A program made the position numbers and the translations under genes. The notes under the pieces are model-generated. The model was not told the origin of the DNA and made no database searches. It saw only the letters and a program-made list of their open reading frames with translations. DNA of 64,000 bases from Bombardia bombarda (taxonomy: Eukaryota > Ascomycota > Sordariomycetes > Sordariales > Lasiosphaeriaceae), in NCBI GenBank assembly GCA_030512295.1, contig JAULSR010000001.1:6533001-6597000 (forward strand), written 5' to 3'. Positions 23,551 through 34,023 of this stretch are shown in pieces (position 1 is the stretch's first letter; each line of letters opens with the position of its first letter).

Positions 23551-24996
23551 TGAGCAATCTTAGGGTTGTGGCTCGGCACATCTGGACAAAGATCCATGCA
23601 TACTACACTGCGTGCGCACTGGTTACACGAACATTTGCCCGCAGCTATAGTTGGAAGAGTGCAAATGCCTATGGACAGGGCAAGACTCAGCGCTCGAGTG
23701 GAAAACCAGGTAGGAAAGTGGTATTGGAGAGCGACACTGGTGTTTGAGCCAACAGTCTCCCTTATCACACCTCTATTTGTTCAGTCCGGGTAAGCTCCCG
23801 TAGTCGAGAGTAAGCTTGCCTAAGGCTGGCTTGACCCAGCCAGGACTACGGACGACAGTCTTGTCAAAGTGGCACTGGCATCGACAGGTTGAAGGGCAAC
23901 CGTGAAACGGAGACGACCGGTTGATGGGTATTAATGTGACGCTGCTTGAGACCTCGTCTTCAGAGGCCTGCTGCTGTCTCGGTGCTTCTGGCAATAACAT
24001 TGATGCTTCCAACAAGGGCATAAGACGGCTCTGGAGCTCATCCAGCTTTTGATGAGACCGAAGAATAGCGTCGAGAGACAAGTCTGCAGTCGACTACATA
24101 TTCCCAAGATGTACGCCATTGCTCCTAACATCCAAGCAAATAATTCTCATCAGTTCATTTAACATCATTTCCCAGAACAAGTGGGATAAGAGACTCACAG
24201 CGTAGACCTAAGCGACAGATCCTGCAACGCGAGCTGTATGCTCGCACGCACACTCACAGCTTTAAGTGCAACGCCTAAGAAGCAGCCTTGTCTCACTTAC
24301 CAGAATTCCTGAAGCAGCCCCCGTTTCTTTCTTGTGTTCTCAGGTGAAGGGGGATTGTCTGCTTTTCTTTGGATCGTATATGCTGTGATCATGGCCAAAA
24401 TAGTGTCAGATAAACTCACCTTGATTTTGTTTACTACCACTGGCCTGTAAAGTATCGCCGGGATTAGGTAAAAATGATGCGCCTGGCGTAACTTGTAATA
24501 GTGTAGGAAAACGTCGAAATAGACCACAACACCCTTTCTCAGGGACGACTGGCTGAACTGTAGATATCATTCAGACTACAGACTCCTCTTCCTTCGTGAG
24601 CTCCTTCCCCCTCTCCCAGTTTCGTGCCCATCCCAAACCATGAAAGAGCAACAGCCACTGACCCAAGCACCACAATTATACAAGCTTTATAGGGTAAGCA
24701 CTCCCTCCTAACTCTAGTCCACTCCAAATCAGGAGAAACCCCGACCACGATCCTCTCGATAACTCCCCAAGTTTCCAAAGTCAGACACCCAGGGTAACAA
24801 AATGGATGCCCCTCAACATGGAGGCAAGCCTATCATACAAGAAATTCCGCCACAACCCAGCAACTCGGTTGATACATTCCCAACACACCAAATCCGACAT
24901 ATCCGACACCAGGACAGCTCCACCCCGGCCATCCCACTCCAACCCATAGACAAAAGAAAAACATGTCCCAATCCCTCTCCACGAACTCCAACACGG
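23551..24996. other. Mostly non-coding; contains one protein relic
   Basis: Apart from the minus-strand fragment at 23773-24096, no gene is seen. The segment from about 24780 is the likely terminator region of the RAD9-type gene. Confidence 0.5.
23773..24096 (-). pseudogene. Fragment of a Cys-rich fungal ankyrin/STAND-type protein
   Basis: The minus-strand frame has a leading helix (SLDAILRSHQKLDELQSRLM), a linker, then a Cys/His cluster CPSTCRCQCH followed by RSPGWVKPALGKLTLDYGSL. This order, a short helical stretch then C-x-C-x-CH and a P-W...G-L...Y block, is what I associate with the linker of fungal ankyrin-repeat/NOD-like proteins. Here it stops at TAG (23773-23775) just where a further Cys pair normally follows, and no Met opens the frame (a TAG lies upstream at about 24097). 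No ankyrin repeats follow downstream on this strand. I read it as a truncated relic; the family assignment is tentative. Confidence 0.4.
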
Positions 24997-27900
24997 TTAC
25001 TCATCCTCCATCTCCCCCTCCTCAATCAACCTCCCCAATATCAAACTCTGAATCACCAACTCATCGCTCAGAGTCCTGATCCTCTTTGGCGGCGGCTCCC
25101 CGCCCCTTTCTCCCCACCCTTCGCCCCATTCCCTTCCAGCATACCCGCACCACCACTCCCCCTCTTCCTCTTCTTCCCAACCGGGGCCTCACTCGCCTCA
25201 GCAGCAGCAGCAGCAGCAGCAGCAAACAACCTCTCCCCACCTTGCTTCCCATCCACATAAACCCAATCAAACCCCCTCCCCCCTCCTCCTCCTTCTCCTT
25301 CTCCACCCTCCTCATCTCCGCCCTCGCCTCCTCAACACTATACACCCTCCTCAGCTCCGCCCCCAGCACCCTTGCCAGAAACACATACGCCATCTTCTTC
25401 CCCTCTCCCCCCTTCGGCCCCTTCTTCATCACCAGCAAAATCCTGCTCCCCTCCAGCAGTTTCCTCCTTCTCCCCACCACCTCCCGCAGCGTCGCCGTCG
25501 CAGCGTCGTACGGCATCAGACTCCGCGAACGAATCGCATCCCCCAGAAACGCAGACTGTCCCGCGCAAAGCAGGTACGACGTCCAGTCCACGACCTCATT
25601 CTTATCCAGACAGGCAGTAATCCACTGCGGCGCGATGCAGGGCAGGCCCAGCGCTAGCGCTTGCATGTACTTGACCTTGCGGGAGTGCCCGTCCGCTATC
25701 AGCGCGGTGAAGCCCGTGGCCTGGCCCGCAGCGGTGAGTCTGATCTCCGTGTCGAGCTGCGTCGTGCCCAATGCACTGGCCACCGGCCCGACAGCGGCAG
25801 CAGCCTTGGAAGGCGATGTCTCAAACAGCTCGTCAAAGCTATTATGAAGGATCCGGCCGCCGGCCTGTTTGATTCTCTTCTCGATAGTCACGGCCGATTC
25901 GATCCGGACGCTGTAGTGGTCGTTGCTCTCGCCGGCTTTCTTTGACTGGAAGGATATAGCGAACGCCATGCCTTCGAAGAGTCTTATTGGTCGTTGGCTG
26001 TGCTGGACTGCCGACTTGGAGACTGCCCTATGTGACGACTTGATCATAGAAAGTCGGGAGATGCGGAGACTCTGCTCAAAGGTGGGAGTGGTGGAGTCAG
26101 ATCTGGAGAGCTCGTCTGCAGAGCTAGAGAGATGCCGCCCCAGGCGGGCCGACTGTCTGAGGCTTTCTGCGGAGCCTGTCTTAATCTTGGATAGCGTTCC
26201 GTGCGCTTCACGCCGCTTGCTCTTTGCGACGGCTGGCGAAGAATTGGTCGAAACTTGGGCTGGAAGTGACGGCTTGGAGGAAGCAGAGTCGACGGTCGCC
26301 GGGGTAATGCTGGACGATATCTGCGGTGTCGATGCCAAGTTGCTTAAGGTGGAGGTCGAACTTGATGGAATACCTTTGGGATTCGCCCTCCTGGAACGCG
26401 TGCTCAACGCCGGTGGTGACGAGTGGAAGACGGGTGCAGACTGTGTCTTTTGCAAAGGGAGGCTGGGAGGAGACATGTTATGCTCGGTATGAGTCCCCAG
26501 TCGTCTGTCAGTCGGGCTCGTCTCAGGAATGGCGTCTCCTATCGGCGTCTCATTAATAGCTGCAGCAGTGTTAATTTGAGTAAGCGAGTTTATAGTCGGT
26601 GGGAGATCCATAGGCTTAGTAGATGCCAATTTGGGTTCTTGCTTTGAGTCTTGCTCCGCATCCGACTGAGTTGGCTCGTCATCTCGGGCCAACTGTGGCT
26701 CAGCATCCCTAACCAGATGCTCTTGCGAGTCAGCCACAGTGTCGTGACCATCAGAGTTGATGTTTTCCGGGGGGTTAGAAGGACGTTGGGTAGGATAGGG
26801 CTTTGCTGTGTGTTTTGCCTTGCGCTTATTTGTCGATGGGACTTCGATATCATCAGATTTTGGAGGGCGGGTAAAGTTTATAGCTGTCAGTTGTCTCAGT
26901 GCTGCTTCCTTCTTTGACCGTGCTTTCATCCGCCTTGCAATCGACTCGTCGTCGTCGTCTTCCTCAGAATCGACCGGACTGGATCGCAGTACAGAGGAGG
27001 AGCGTCTCTCCTGAGACTTGTGCATTGGTTCATACGTGGCCAAAGGCTCCGGTGCGGACCTCTTCCTACCAGGTACAGGCTGTGGGGATTCAGGCACAGC
27101 TGCAGTTTTGGTGGAGGCGCTGTTGTCAGGGCTACTCGCTCTATCGCGAAGTGCAGAAGAAGTTGTGCCAGGTAGGATCTGCGGACTCGATGTGGGGTTA
27201 GGTATTGGGGTGGAACGAAGTCCACGGGCTTTCAAGGGGGACGAAATGGCCACATTTGGGGAGATAGAGTTGTGGTTGAAGTCGTTGGGAGACGGACGCG
27301 AGGAGGTCGGGCTGGCAATATGTTTCACAGCTGAAGAAAACTGAGTGCTTCCGAAAAGTTGTGAGGGTGCAAGCAGTTGAGACCGGCTTTGACGAAACGG
27401 ATTTTGAGGGGGAGCAGGAGTTTCTGGAAACTCTTGGAATGGCTTGGGTGCATGATCTTCAGAAGCGAGATTTCGAAGGCGGGCTAAGCTTCTAAAGTCG
27501 ACAAAACCCGAATCGTCCGGTACTGAAGAGATGGATTTTGAGTTGGCAAAGTTGTCGAGGTTTAAATTGACAGCACCGGTATCGTCGTCCTTCAAAGTTC
27601 TCTCGTGAGAGCTGGTGGGGGGGAGCTTAGGGGAGCTTTGCGCGTCATCATTTGGCAATGCACGACCGGGAGATGAAGTAGGGGCGAATTGATCGTAGCT
27701 TCTCCCATGGTTGGACTGGGTGGGCGATTGAGACGAGTCCATCTTTTTCTTCAGAGGCACTTGAGCTGATAGTTCATGTACACAGTCATCTCCCGGTTGA
27801 CTACGCGTCCGGCGACCCTCAACGCCCTCGATAAGCGGATAGCTTCTGTCAAGCACATTGACATCACGCGTGTTCTGCGTGTCGGGTATCTGAAGCTGGT

Positions 27901-28411
27901 CAGTGCGATCCATGACAAAATAATTGGTGGCGGACAGGGCTCAGGACACACCTCATCAAGTTGGGGTGGCGTTGCTCCCCGACTTGGCGACCAGTCAGCG
28001 CGAGCTTTGGCTTCTATGGAAGTTGAGATGCAAAGGTTAGAGGCGAAAAAGAGGTGATTGCTTATGTTGGAGTATCAATCATGGCTTGCTCACTCTTCTT
28101 TTGCGATTCGCCTCCGTGAAGCGACGATTGCTTCTGTGCATGCAAAGCAAAGACATCCCCTGGCGCAGGTGAGCTGGTGGTCATCTGTAGGTGGCCGATG
28201 AATGCCTCAAGCGGTTAGCGACCTGATTGGCTCTGGCTCCGATATCTCTCTGCTTTTTCCTGGCACAAGGCCCTGTGCACGCCACACTCACAATGTCCAC
28301 TCCATAGGCCCGGATGTAGGCATCCATGACGGCCTGGCTGTCTTGTGATTCTTCATCTCCATCCAGCGCCATCTTGCCGGCCCGGCGGAGGCTGCTGGAG
28401 CGTGTCGACAT
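24997..28411 (-). CDS. RAD9: DNA-damage checkpoint mediator, Rad9/Crb2/53BP1 type
   Basis: This large BRCT protein is expected to bind damaged chromatin and bring the effector kinase to the sensor kinases. Four exons are inferred: 28411-28292, 28184-28094, 28013-27952 and 27895-24997, with introns of 107, 80 and 56 nt, good phases and a CTAAC branch site before 28013. The N-terminus has SQ sites (DEESQDSQAV). The long middle is disordered and rich in SP/TP/SQ. The first BRCT starts near residue 731 (FEGMAFAISFQSKKAGE) and includes GLPCIAPQWITACLDKNEVV. A second BRCT follows (GSRILLVMKKG). The natural C-terminus, KRIRTLSDELVIQSLILGRL to the TAA at 24997, is reached only through two one-base frame changes, in purine-rich runs at about 25250-25290 and 25090-25130. 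A single uninterrupted frame would stop at 25061 with an implausible poly-Leu tail. No Tudor motif was noticed. Confidence 0.8.
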
Positions 28412-30449
28412 GGTGTTTGATGACTGACGATAATCGAAAAAAAGGGCAAGAAACCGTTCAGGAAGATGATGCGGGCAATGTTCGTCTCATACCTGACCTT
28501 TGCCTCATTCTCCCATTTCTTTGCACGCTAATAAAGACGGCCGCGGCACGAATCCTTGGATGACGAAACCCAAACACAGTAAATTTTGGGTACCTAACAA
28601 AGCGCCAGCGAAAACAGCAGGCGCGACTGGTACGCGGTGTCACGTGTGACTTTTTTAACGTTTCGTTTTGGCTTGGTTGCTTGGATTCGTTGCCCGCCTT
28701 GCCCGCCTCCAAGATCTGGGGGATGGGATCCCAGATCTCTCACTACACAGCACAGGTGACAGAAACGGTTACCTCCATTTCTATTTCGAGGCAGTGCATA
28801 AAGGGGATAAATTAGCCTGACCTCTGGTGCATGAACTTGGCCTTTTCTAGAAGCGGATTTGATCTGCCAGGGGGACAATCAGAAGCAGGATTCGGGAATT
28901 ATTCATTGGTGAGATGTTTCAACAGCTTTCTCATTTCGAGTCGACGTTATCATAGGCAGCTGTCACAAATGTTCATCTAATCTCCATGGCCGCCCCGGGA
29001 AGCACGGAATTACAGGTCGATGGTTGCCCTACCAAACGTCACTGGGTGCGCGTCCAGTGATGTTCTGTGATGGATCTGTTGACCGCCCTGTCCGCCCTGT
29101 CCGCCCTGTCCGCCCCCGAAACACCCTAGAGACCGCCCCTGAGGGACAATAGGCCCTAACAGCTCCCTCCTATTTTGCTTTTGCGGACCCCCTCACCCCT
29201 CACCCCTCCCGCCGCCATGCTAATTGAAGTCCCAATCAAGGTTCGAGACAATTGACCCATTCTCAATTGATGGCCCAAGCGGGTTTCCATAGCATCACAA
29301 CAAAGGCCACTGTCAACGGGTCCAGCTTGCAGCAGGGATCGGCCGAAATGAGAGTCAACGTCCCATAAATCAAAGCAACCCCAAGCTCGCTCCTTAAACA
29401 ACACTCCCTAGAAGCTCGTCGACGAGCCTTGACCTTGACCTTGTACAAAACAACACTCGGCATCCACATTCCTTTCTTGACCCTGAGCGCTGCTGCAACC
29501 TCTTGTCGCTTCTTGCTGGCCGTCGAAACTGGAGTCTGGATCATAGACAGTGGAGTTCTCACCAATCGTTGTTTCCAGTATCCGTATCAAATTGGCATTC
29601 ATCAGTCAATCAGTCAGTTCGGCCTGTCCGCTGTCTCGGGACCGGGACCTGCGTACGTCTTTGATCCAGCCTGCACCTCGATTCATTTGGGACGAACGGC
29701 ACCACCCACCATCACGCACACAGCCTCCAATCCAGCTGTGTCACGGCAACCACGGGTCACGACGTCCATTCACGACGCACCAAAAAGCGGCATCTGTCTG
29801 AAGCTCTTGCAGCTGCCAGCAGTGCAGAGACAGCCTGTGGCTCACTGGCTCTAGGTCGCTGTGTTCCAACTTCCTGGGGTTGTTGTTATTATTATTACGT
29901 TACTTCAGGGACCCTTTGGGACCTTGCCTAGCTCGGCTAGCCGTCTGGGGTTTCGCCTGGGGCACCCTCGCCAATTAAAACCACGGTCAACGGGTTCCTT
30001 GAAGGGACGAGATGAGGAGCCCACCACGCCCACTCACCGTCCTCTTCTAAAGCCGGTCTACCTTCATTCTCTCCATGACCTCCAGCGTCCTTCTGCAGAC
30101 CTGTTTCGTCTCGGCTTGTGCCAACGCTCTTTTACTTCGTGACAGCCACCCGCTGAACCTCCACAAGGCTGCCGTCGTCGCCAGAAGAACGACGCGCCTC
30201 ACCGCCTCCTCCGCCCACATCCCACACTCACAACACCCCTCGAGCCATCGCCACCGTCGAAACTGCCCTACCCCAGTCTCTCCTTATCGACGACGGAGGA
30301 CCTCGTGCGCCGCCTACTACCCCGATTTTCTGCGCAAGACATCGCCACACTCTTTTATCGCCCTGCATAAGCAGGCCGTTAAGCGCATCGAGGCAGTCCG
30401 CCGTGCTCCCCCCCAAAGTCACGACGGAGCCGACGGTACCGGCAGAGCT
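28412..30449. other. Intergenic region / long 5' regions
   Basis: Promoter regions of the RAD9-type gene (-) and the DUF4048-like gene (+), with a 9-bp repeat at 29083-29118. An open frame 30075-30449 runs into the next CDS but reads like translated UTR (Arg/His/Ser/Pro mixture without domain). No other gene is seen. Confidence 0.5.
29083..29118. repeat. 9-bp tandem repeat (ccgccctgt)n
   Basis: Three perfect copies of ccgccctgt at 29083-29109 and a fourth, imperfect one to 29118. Non-coding microsatellite-like tract. Confidence 0.85.
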
Positions 30450-32295
30450 ATGGAAGAGATGATGTCCCTGCAAAGTAGCCTTGACGGCGTCATGTCGCAG
30501 GACGCCCGTACTCTAGCCTCAGCTCCTCACCCACATCCTCAATCGCTGTTTAACCGCCGTGGCGGCAGCCGCGACGACACAGAGCCCAGGCGCTTCCCCG
30601 AGGTCGTTTCGCTGCCGCTTTCCCAGGTCGACGATCTCATCGACTTCGAGACCCGTTCGTCGCGATCGGCATCTACCGCGTCCCGTAGCACCAACCGCCT
30701 CTCGTTAACCCTGCCAATTGCGCCACCCAATGCCTTCCCTTCCCGACCTCCCGCCTCCTCCACCTCTCTGTCTTTCCCGCCAACACCACTGGACACGCCC
30801 AACGTGCTATCCCCCACCGACCCCAATGACTTCATCACTGCCATAGCAGCCCAGGAGCGCCGAGTCCTCGAGCTCCGCGAAGAGCTGGACCGTGCAGAAT
30901 CTGACCTGGCCAAGCTGAAAAGATCGTGGGCTACGCATGAGGCGTACAAGAAAAGAGGAGAAAGGCAAAGACAGCTTGCCGAGCCATTGCGGCCCATCGT
31001 AACAAATCCAGACCTGTTAGACGATGATACACCCCGAAAGAATGTCGACATTGACAGGAGGAGAGCCTTGCTTCTGGCAGGCCAGCAGTCGACTCCGGAA
31101 AGAACTCGCCGGCGGGTCTTTACTGGCCGACACACGCGAACCCTGTCATTGCTATCCCCAACGAAGCCTACTGAAGGCTTCTCTGTGCACGAAGACGACC
31201 CCAACGATCAGAAACCCAACAGCGACGGAGACTCGCCCTACGTTAGCCGGTATGCACCAATCACTCCGGCCCAGCTCGCCAAGCGGGCATCGTGGGCCCC
31301 TCGGTCAACAATTCCACCCAGCGGCGTGCAAGGCGGTGTAAAACAGATTGCCCAAGACCTCAAGGTTGGCCTCTGGACGTTCATGGAGGACCTTAGGCAG
31401 GCCACCGTGGGTGAGGAGCCAATCACAGGACAGGGGACCTACCTGAGAGGAGTCGACGGCAATATGAGGCCCACCATCGACGGCCACAGCCCGTCCAGCC
31501 ACAGCGTGAATCAAGACACCATCCGCGCGTCGTCGGCCACCGGCTCAAGACCCCGTGTGACAGCGGCGTTTGACGAGACGGCGGCAACATCCCAGGACAA
31601 GGAGGAGCCAGCACCGGCTCTGCCAGCCAGGCCCACCGCGCAGCTTTCCAGGTCCAAGACAGAGACATCCAAGGCCGCCAAGCGATTCTCCTATACCCCC
31701 CTAACGGTCGACGCATACGACGACAACGACGAGTGCTGGTCCAACTGGGACAGCCCCAGCGTGAGCTCCCCCAGGTGGAGTGGCACCACGGTCAATGGAG
31801 ACATCATCACGATCCCCGAGAAGCACGATGAGAATGACACTCCTCTGTAAGACGCCCCCCTCCTCCCTTCTGTTCGTTTTCCGAAACTAGATATACACCC
31901 GGATGCAAATGAAAACCAGGAAGGATTTCGGGCGCTGTTTTTGATTGGTGCCTCTGTCAGCCTACGTTTTTTTTTTTCGGGCAAGGAAAGAAAGGAGAGG
32001 GCTCTTCGGTAGACGACGGAACGAATCTTTTTCCAACAATAAAACACTGAACTGAACTGGACTGACATTTTTTGCCCCCCCCCCCCCCCCATATCACAGT
32101 AAGACCAAGGGTTCCAAGTCGCGTCTGGCAAACCGCTCGCCGTCGCCTGGGTCGAACACCAACAAGCTCGAGGAGCTCCTGCCGCCGGTGTTGAACAGGC
32201 TGACGCCAGCCAACTTCAAGCGCACCGCCTCTGATTTCATGAAGGAGTGGGAGAAGAGCCTGTCACCGCCGGCACCTACAACCGATCTCGTCTAG
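30450..32295 (+). CDS. DUF4048-like protein, probable cytoskeletal or signalling adaptor of unknown role
   Basis: Exons 30450-31846 and 32100-32295 give 530 aa across a 253-nt intron (GTAAGA...TATCACAG) that contains a poly-C run at about 32075-32090. The joint is supported because the second exon is in frame only after splicing and continues a basic/Ser-rich segment into EELLPPVLNRLTPANFKRTA and FMKEWEKSLSPP. A coiled-coil helix, QERRVLELREELDRAESDLA, starts near residue 134. The rest is Ser/Pro/Thr-rich and probably disordered. The conserved helix and the C-terminal EW motif match my memory of fungal DUF4048 proteins, so the name is moderately sure and the function unknown. ATG 30450 was preferred; ATG 30075 in the same frame would add 125 residues. 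Confidence 0.75.
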
Positions 32296-34023
32296 ATGAT
32301 GGGCGATTGGATGGGGTTGGGGCTGATGTGGTTTTGATCTAGCTTGGTGGATGACGTCGACTGTTTGCTTTGGGAGCCGTTAGCCGAGGTTTCAAGCTCC
32401 CACGCAGAAAACGATAATGTTCTCGCAATTCCAACTCGCAAGACGACAAGAACGACCTGAGATGGTCTTCTACAGGGAGTTAACAGACTGGACGAACACA
32501 CAGGATTTGGTTGTGGGCAAGATCTTTGGGATAGAAGATTTGCAGGATATATACATTCGGTATATGCGCACGCACGCTGCGCGCAACTCAAAGTCTTGTG
32601 ACGTGGCGCAGGGGCAAGTTGCGACATAGCTTGTGGTGGCATTTTTGTTGCTGGTCTTTGTTTAATGGTGTCTTGAGGGATATGGATGAACCATGGAAGC
32701 AATAAAAGGGAAAACAGGCGTGGGTGCGTACCTAGGTTGTTTGCAAGTTTGGGGGTTTCTTTTCACCCTGCAACAACGCCAACGCCAAGGGTCAGCCGCC
32801 ATACTTTCTGTAATGATTTGATGATCATAAGACACATATAGTTATATGATATGACGAAATGAAGACAAATGCAATGTCGAGGAAAACACACAGATCACCA
32901 AGTCGTCTCTCGCTCCAGAGACCTCTTAGATTTGACTTTGAACTAACGGATAGCCAAACTCTGTTGAATATTTTCATGTGAACCGTGCCGAAAAGAAGTG
33001 CAGTCATGGAATTTCAGTCTTGAGCAGAATTTAAGTCTGATCACAAGCTGGAGTGAAGACCAAGCAGTGAAAATATGAGAATGTTAGCATTATCGCCTGG
33101 TGTAATCAAAAGGGGGACATCTCAATCGGATGATCATCAACTGAACCCTCTCCTCATTTATGCTCGTCTCCCAAGTCTGCCATACTATATTTTAGTCCCT
33201 AATATGCTCCAACAGCTAGCAAACCAGCTAGCAAAATCGTGAGGAATGATGGCCTTCTGGCCCTTCCTTCAAGCCTGAACAAACCATCACACCAAGATTT
33301 TCATGACACCGCTCCAAATTTGAGACTTAAGGACTCTCTCTTACTCTCGATTTTACTTTCGCTTCTTCGCCATCCCCTAGTTATACCGTGCTTGCCGCAT
33401 TCATCCTCACCCATGTTTTCACATAAGCAAATCAAGCAAACACCCACTTGCAAGCACTGAGCACGGGTACTGGTATTCAATCGGCAAACTCGATTTGCAG
33501 TAATTATTACCTCCTTCTGTATTCCTAATCCCTTATCCTCTCTATCACCTAATCTCTTTCAACTCACCCCCTCTCACCATAACACTCTCCTCTTTCCTTC
33601 TGTCACCAACTATCTCTCAATATCCTTTTACCACCCCAGCCAACCTCTCACCCATAGCGAAGCCCGCCAAACTGCTACCATGTCTTGTAATACTGCGTAT
33701 GGTAGTAATAAGAGCAGTAGTAGTAGATGACCCAGGTAACTAACTCTATGCTCATATGCATCTCCATGATGACAAACCAACAACAACAAAAAAGATATAT
33801 AGTCTTATCAGAGGCATGCCCACCTCACTAAAGGCAAACTTGTCCATAAGTATTTATTTCAATCTGCCGCCTGTTCTCTCCCCTAGTTCATCTCTCATTC
33901 TCAACTTCCCAACTTCTCTCAACCCTTAAACAACCACAACTAATAAAAACCCTGCGAGGGTATGACCTCTACCACCACCCGGACGCTCGCGCGTCTCACA
34001 TATCACAGGCATTACCAAGTAAT
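32296..34023. other. Intergenic between convergent genes
   Basis: Contains the 3' UTRs of the DUF4048-like gene and of SSD1 and about 1.2 kb in which I see nothing. The strand at 33500-33660 is pyrimidine-rich and tri-nucleotide runs (agt) occur near 33706-33727. Confidence 0.5.

Noticed and set aside
25071..25160. Intron GTGAGG...GGGGAG joining the last two frames of the RAD9-type gene
   Set aside because: It would fit phase, but is purine-rich with no pyrimidine tract or branch site, and removes the basic KKRKRG segment; an indel is more likely.
25200..25230. Poly-Leu membrane segment at the end of the RAD9-type protein
   Set aside because: It is a CTG run read in the wrong frame; the correct frame gives poly-Ala between DWVYVDGK and KKRKRG.
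28181..28411. Separate small minus-strand gene
   Set aside because: Its first 40 codons fit better as exon 1 of the RAD9-type gene, with a GTGAGT donor and in-phase acceptor before ATG 28184; the remainder is intron sequence.
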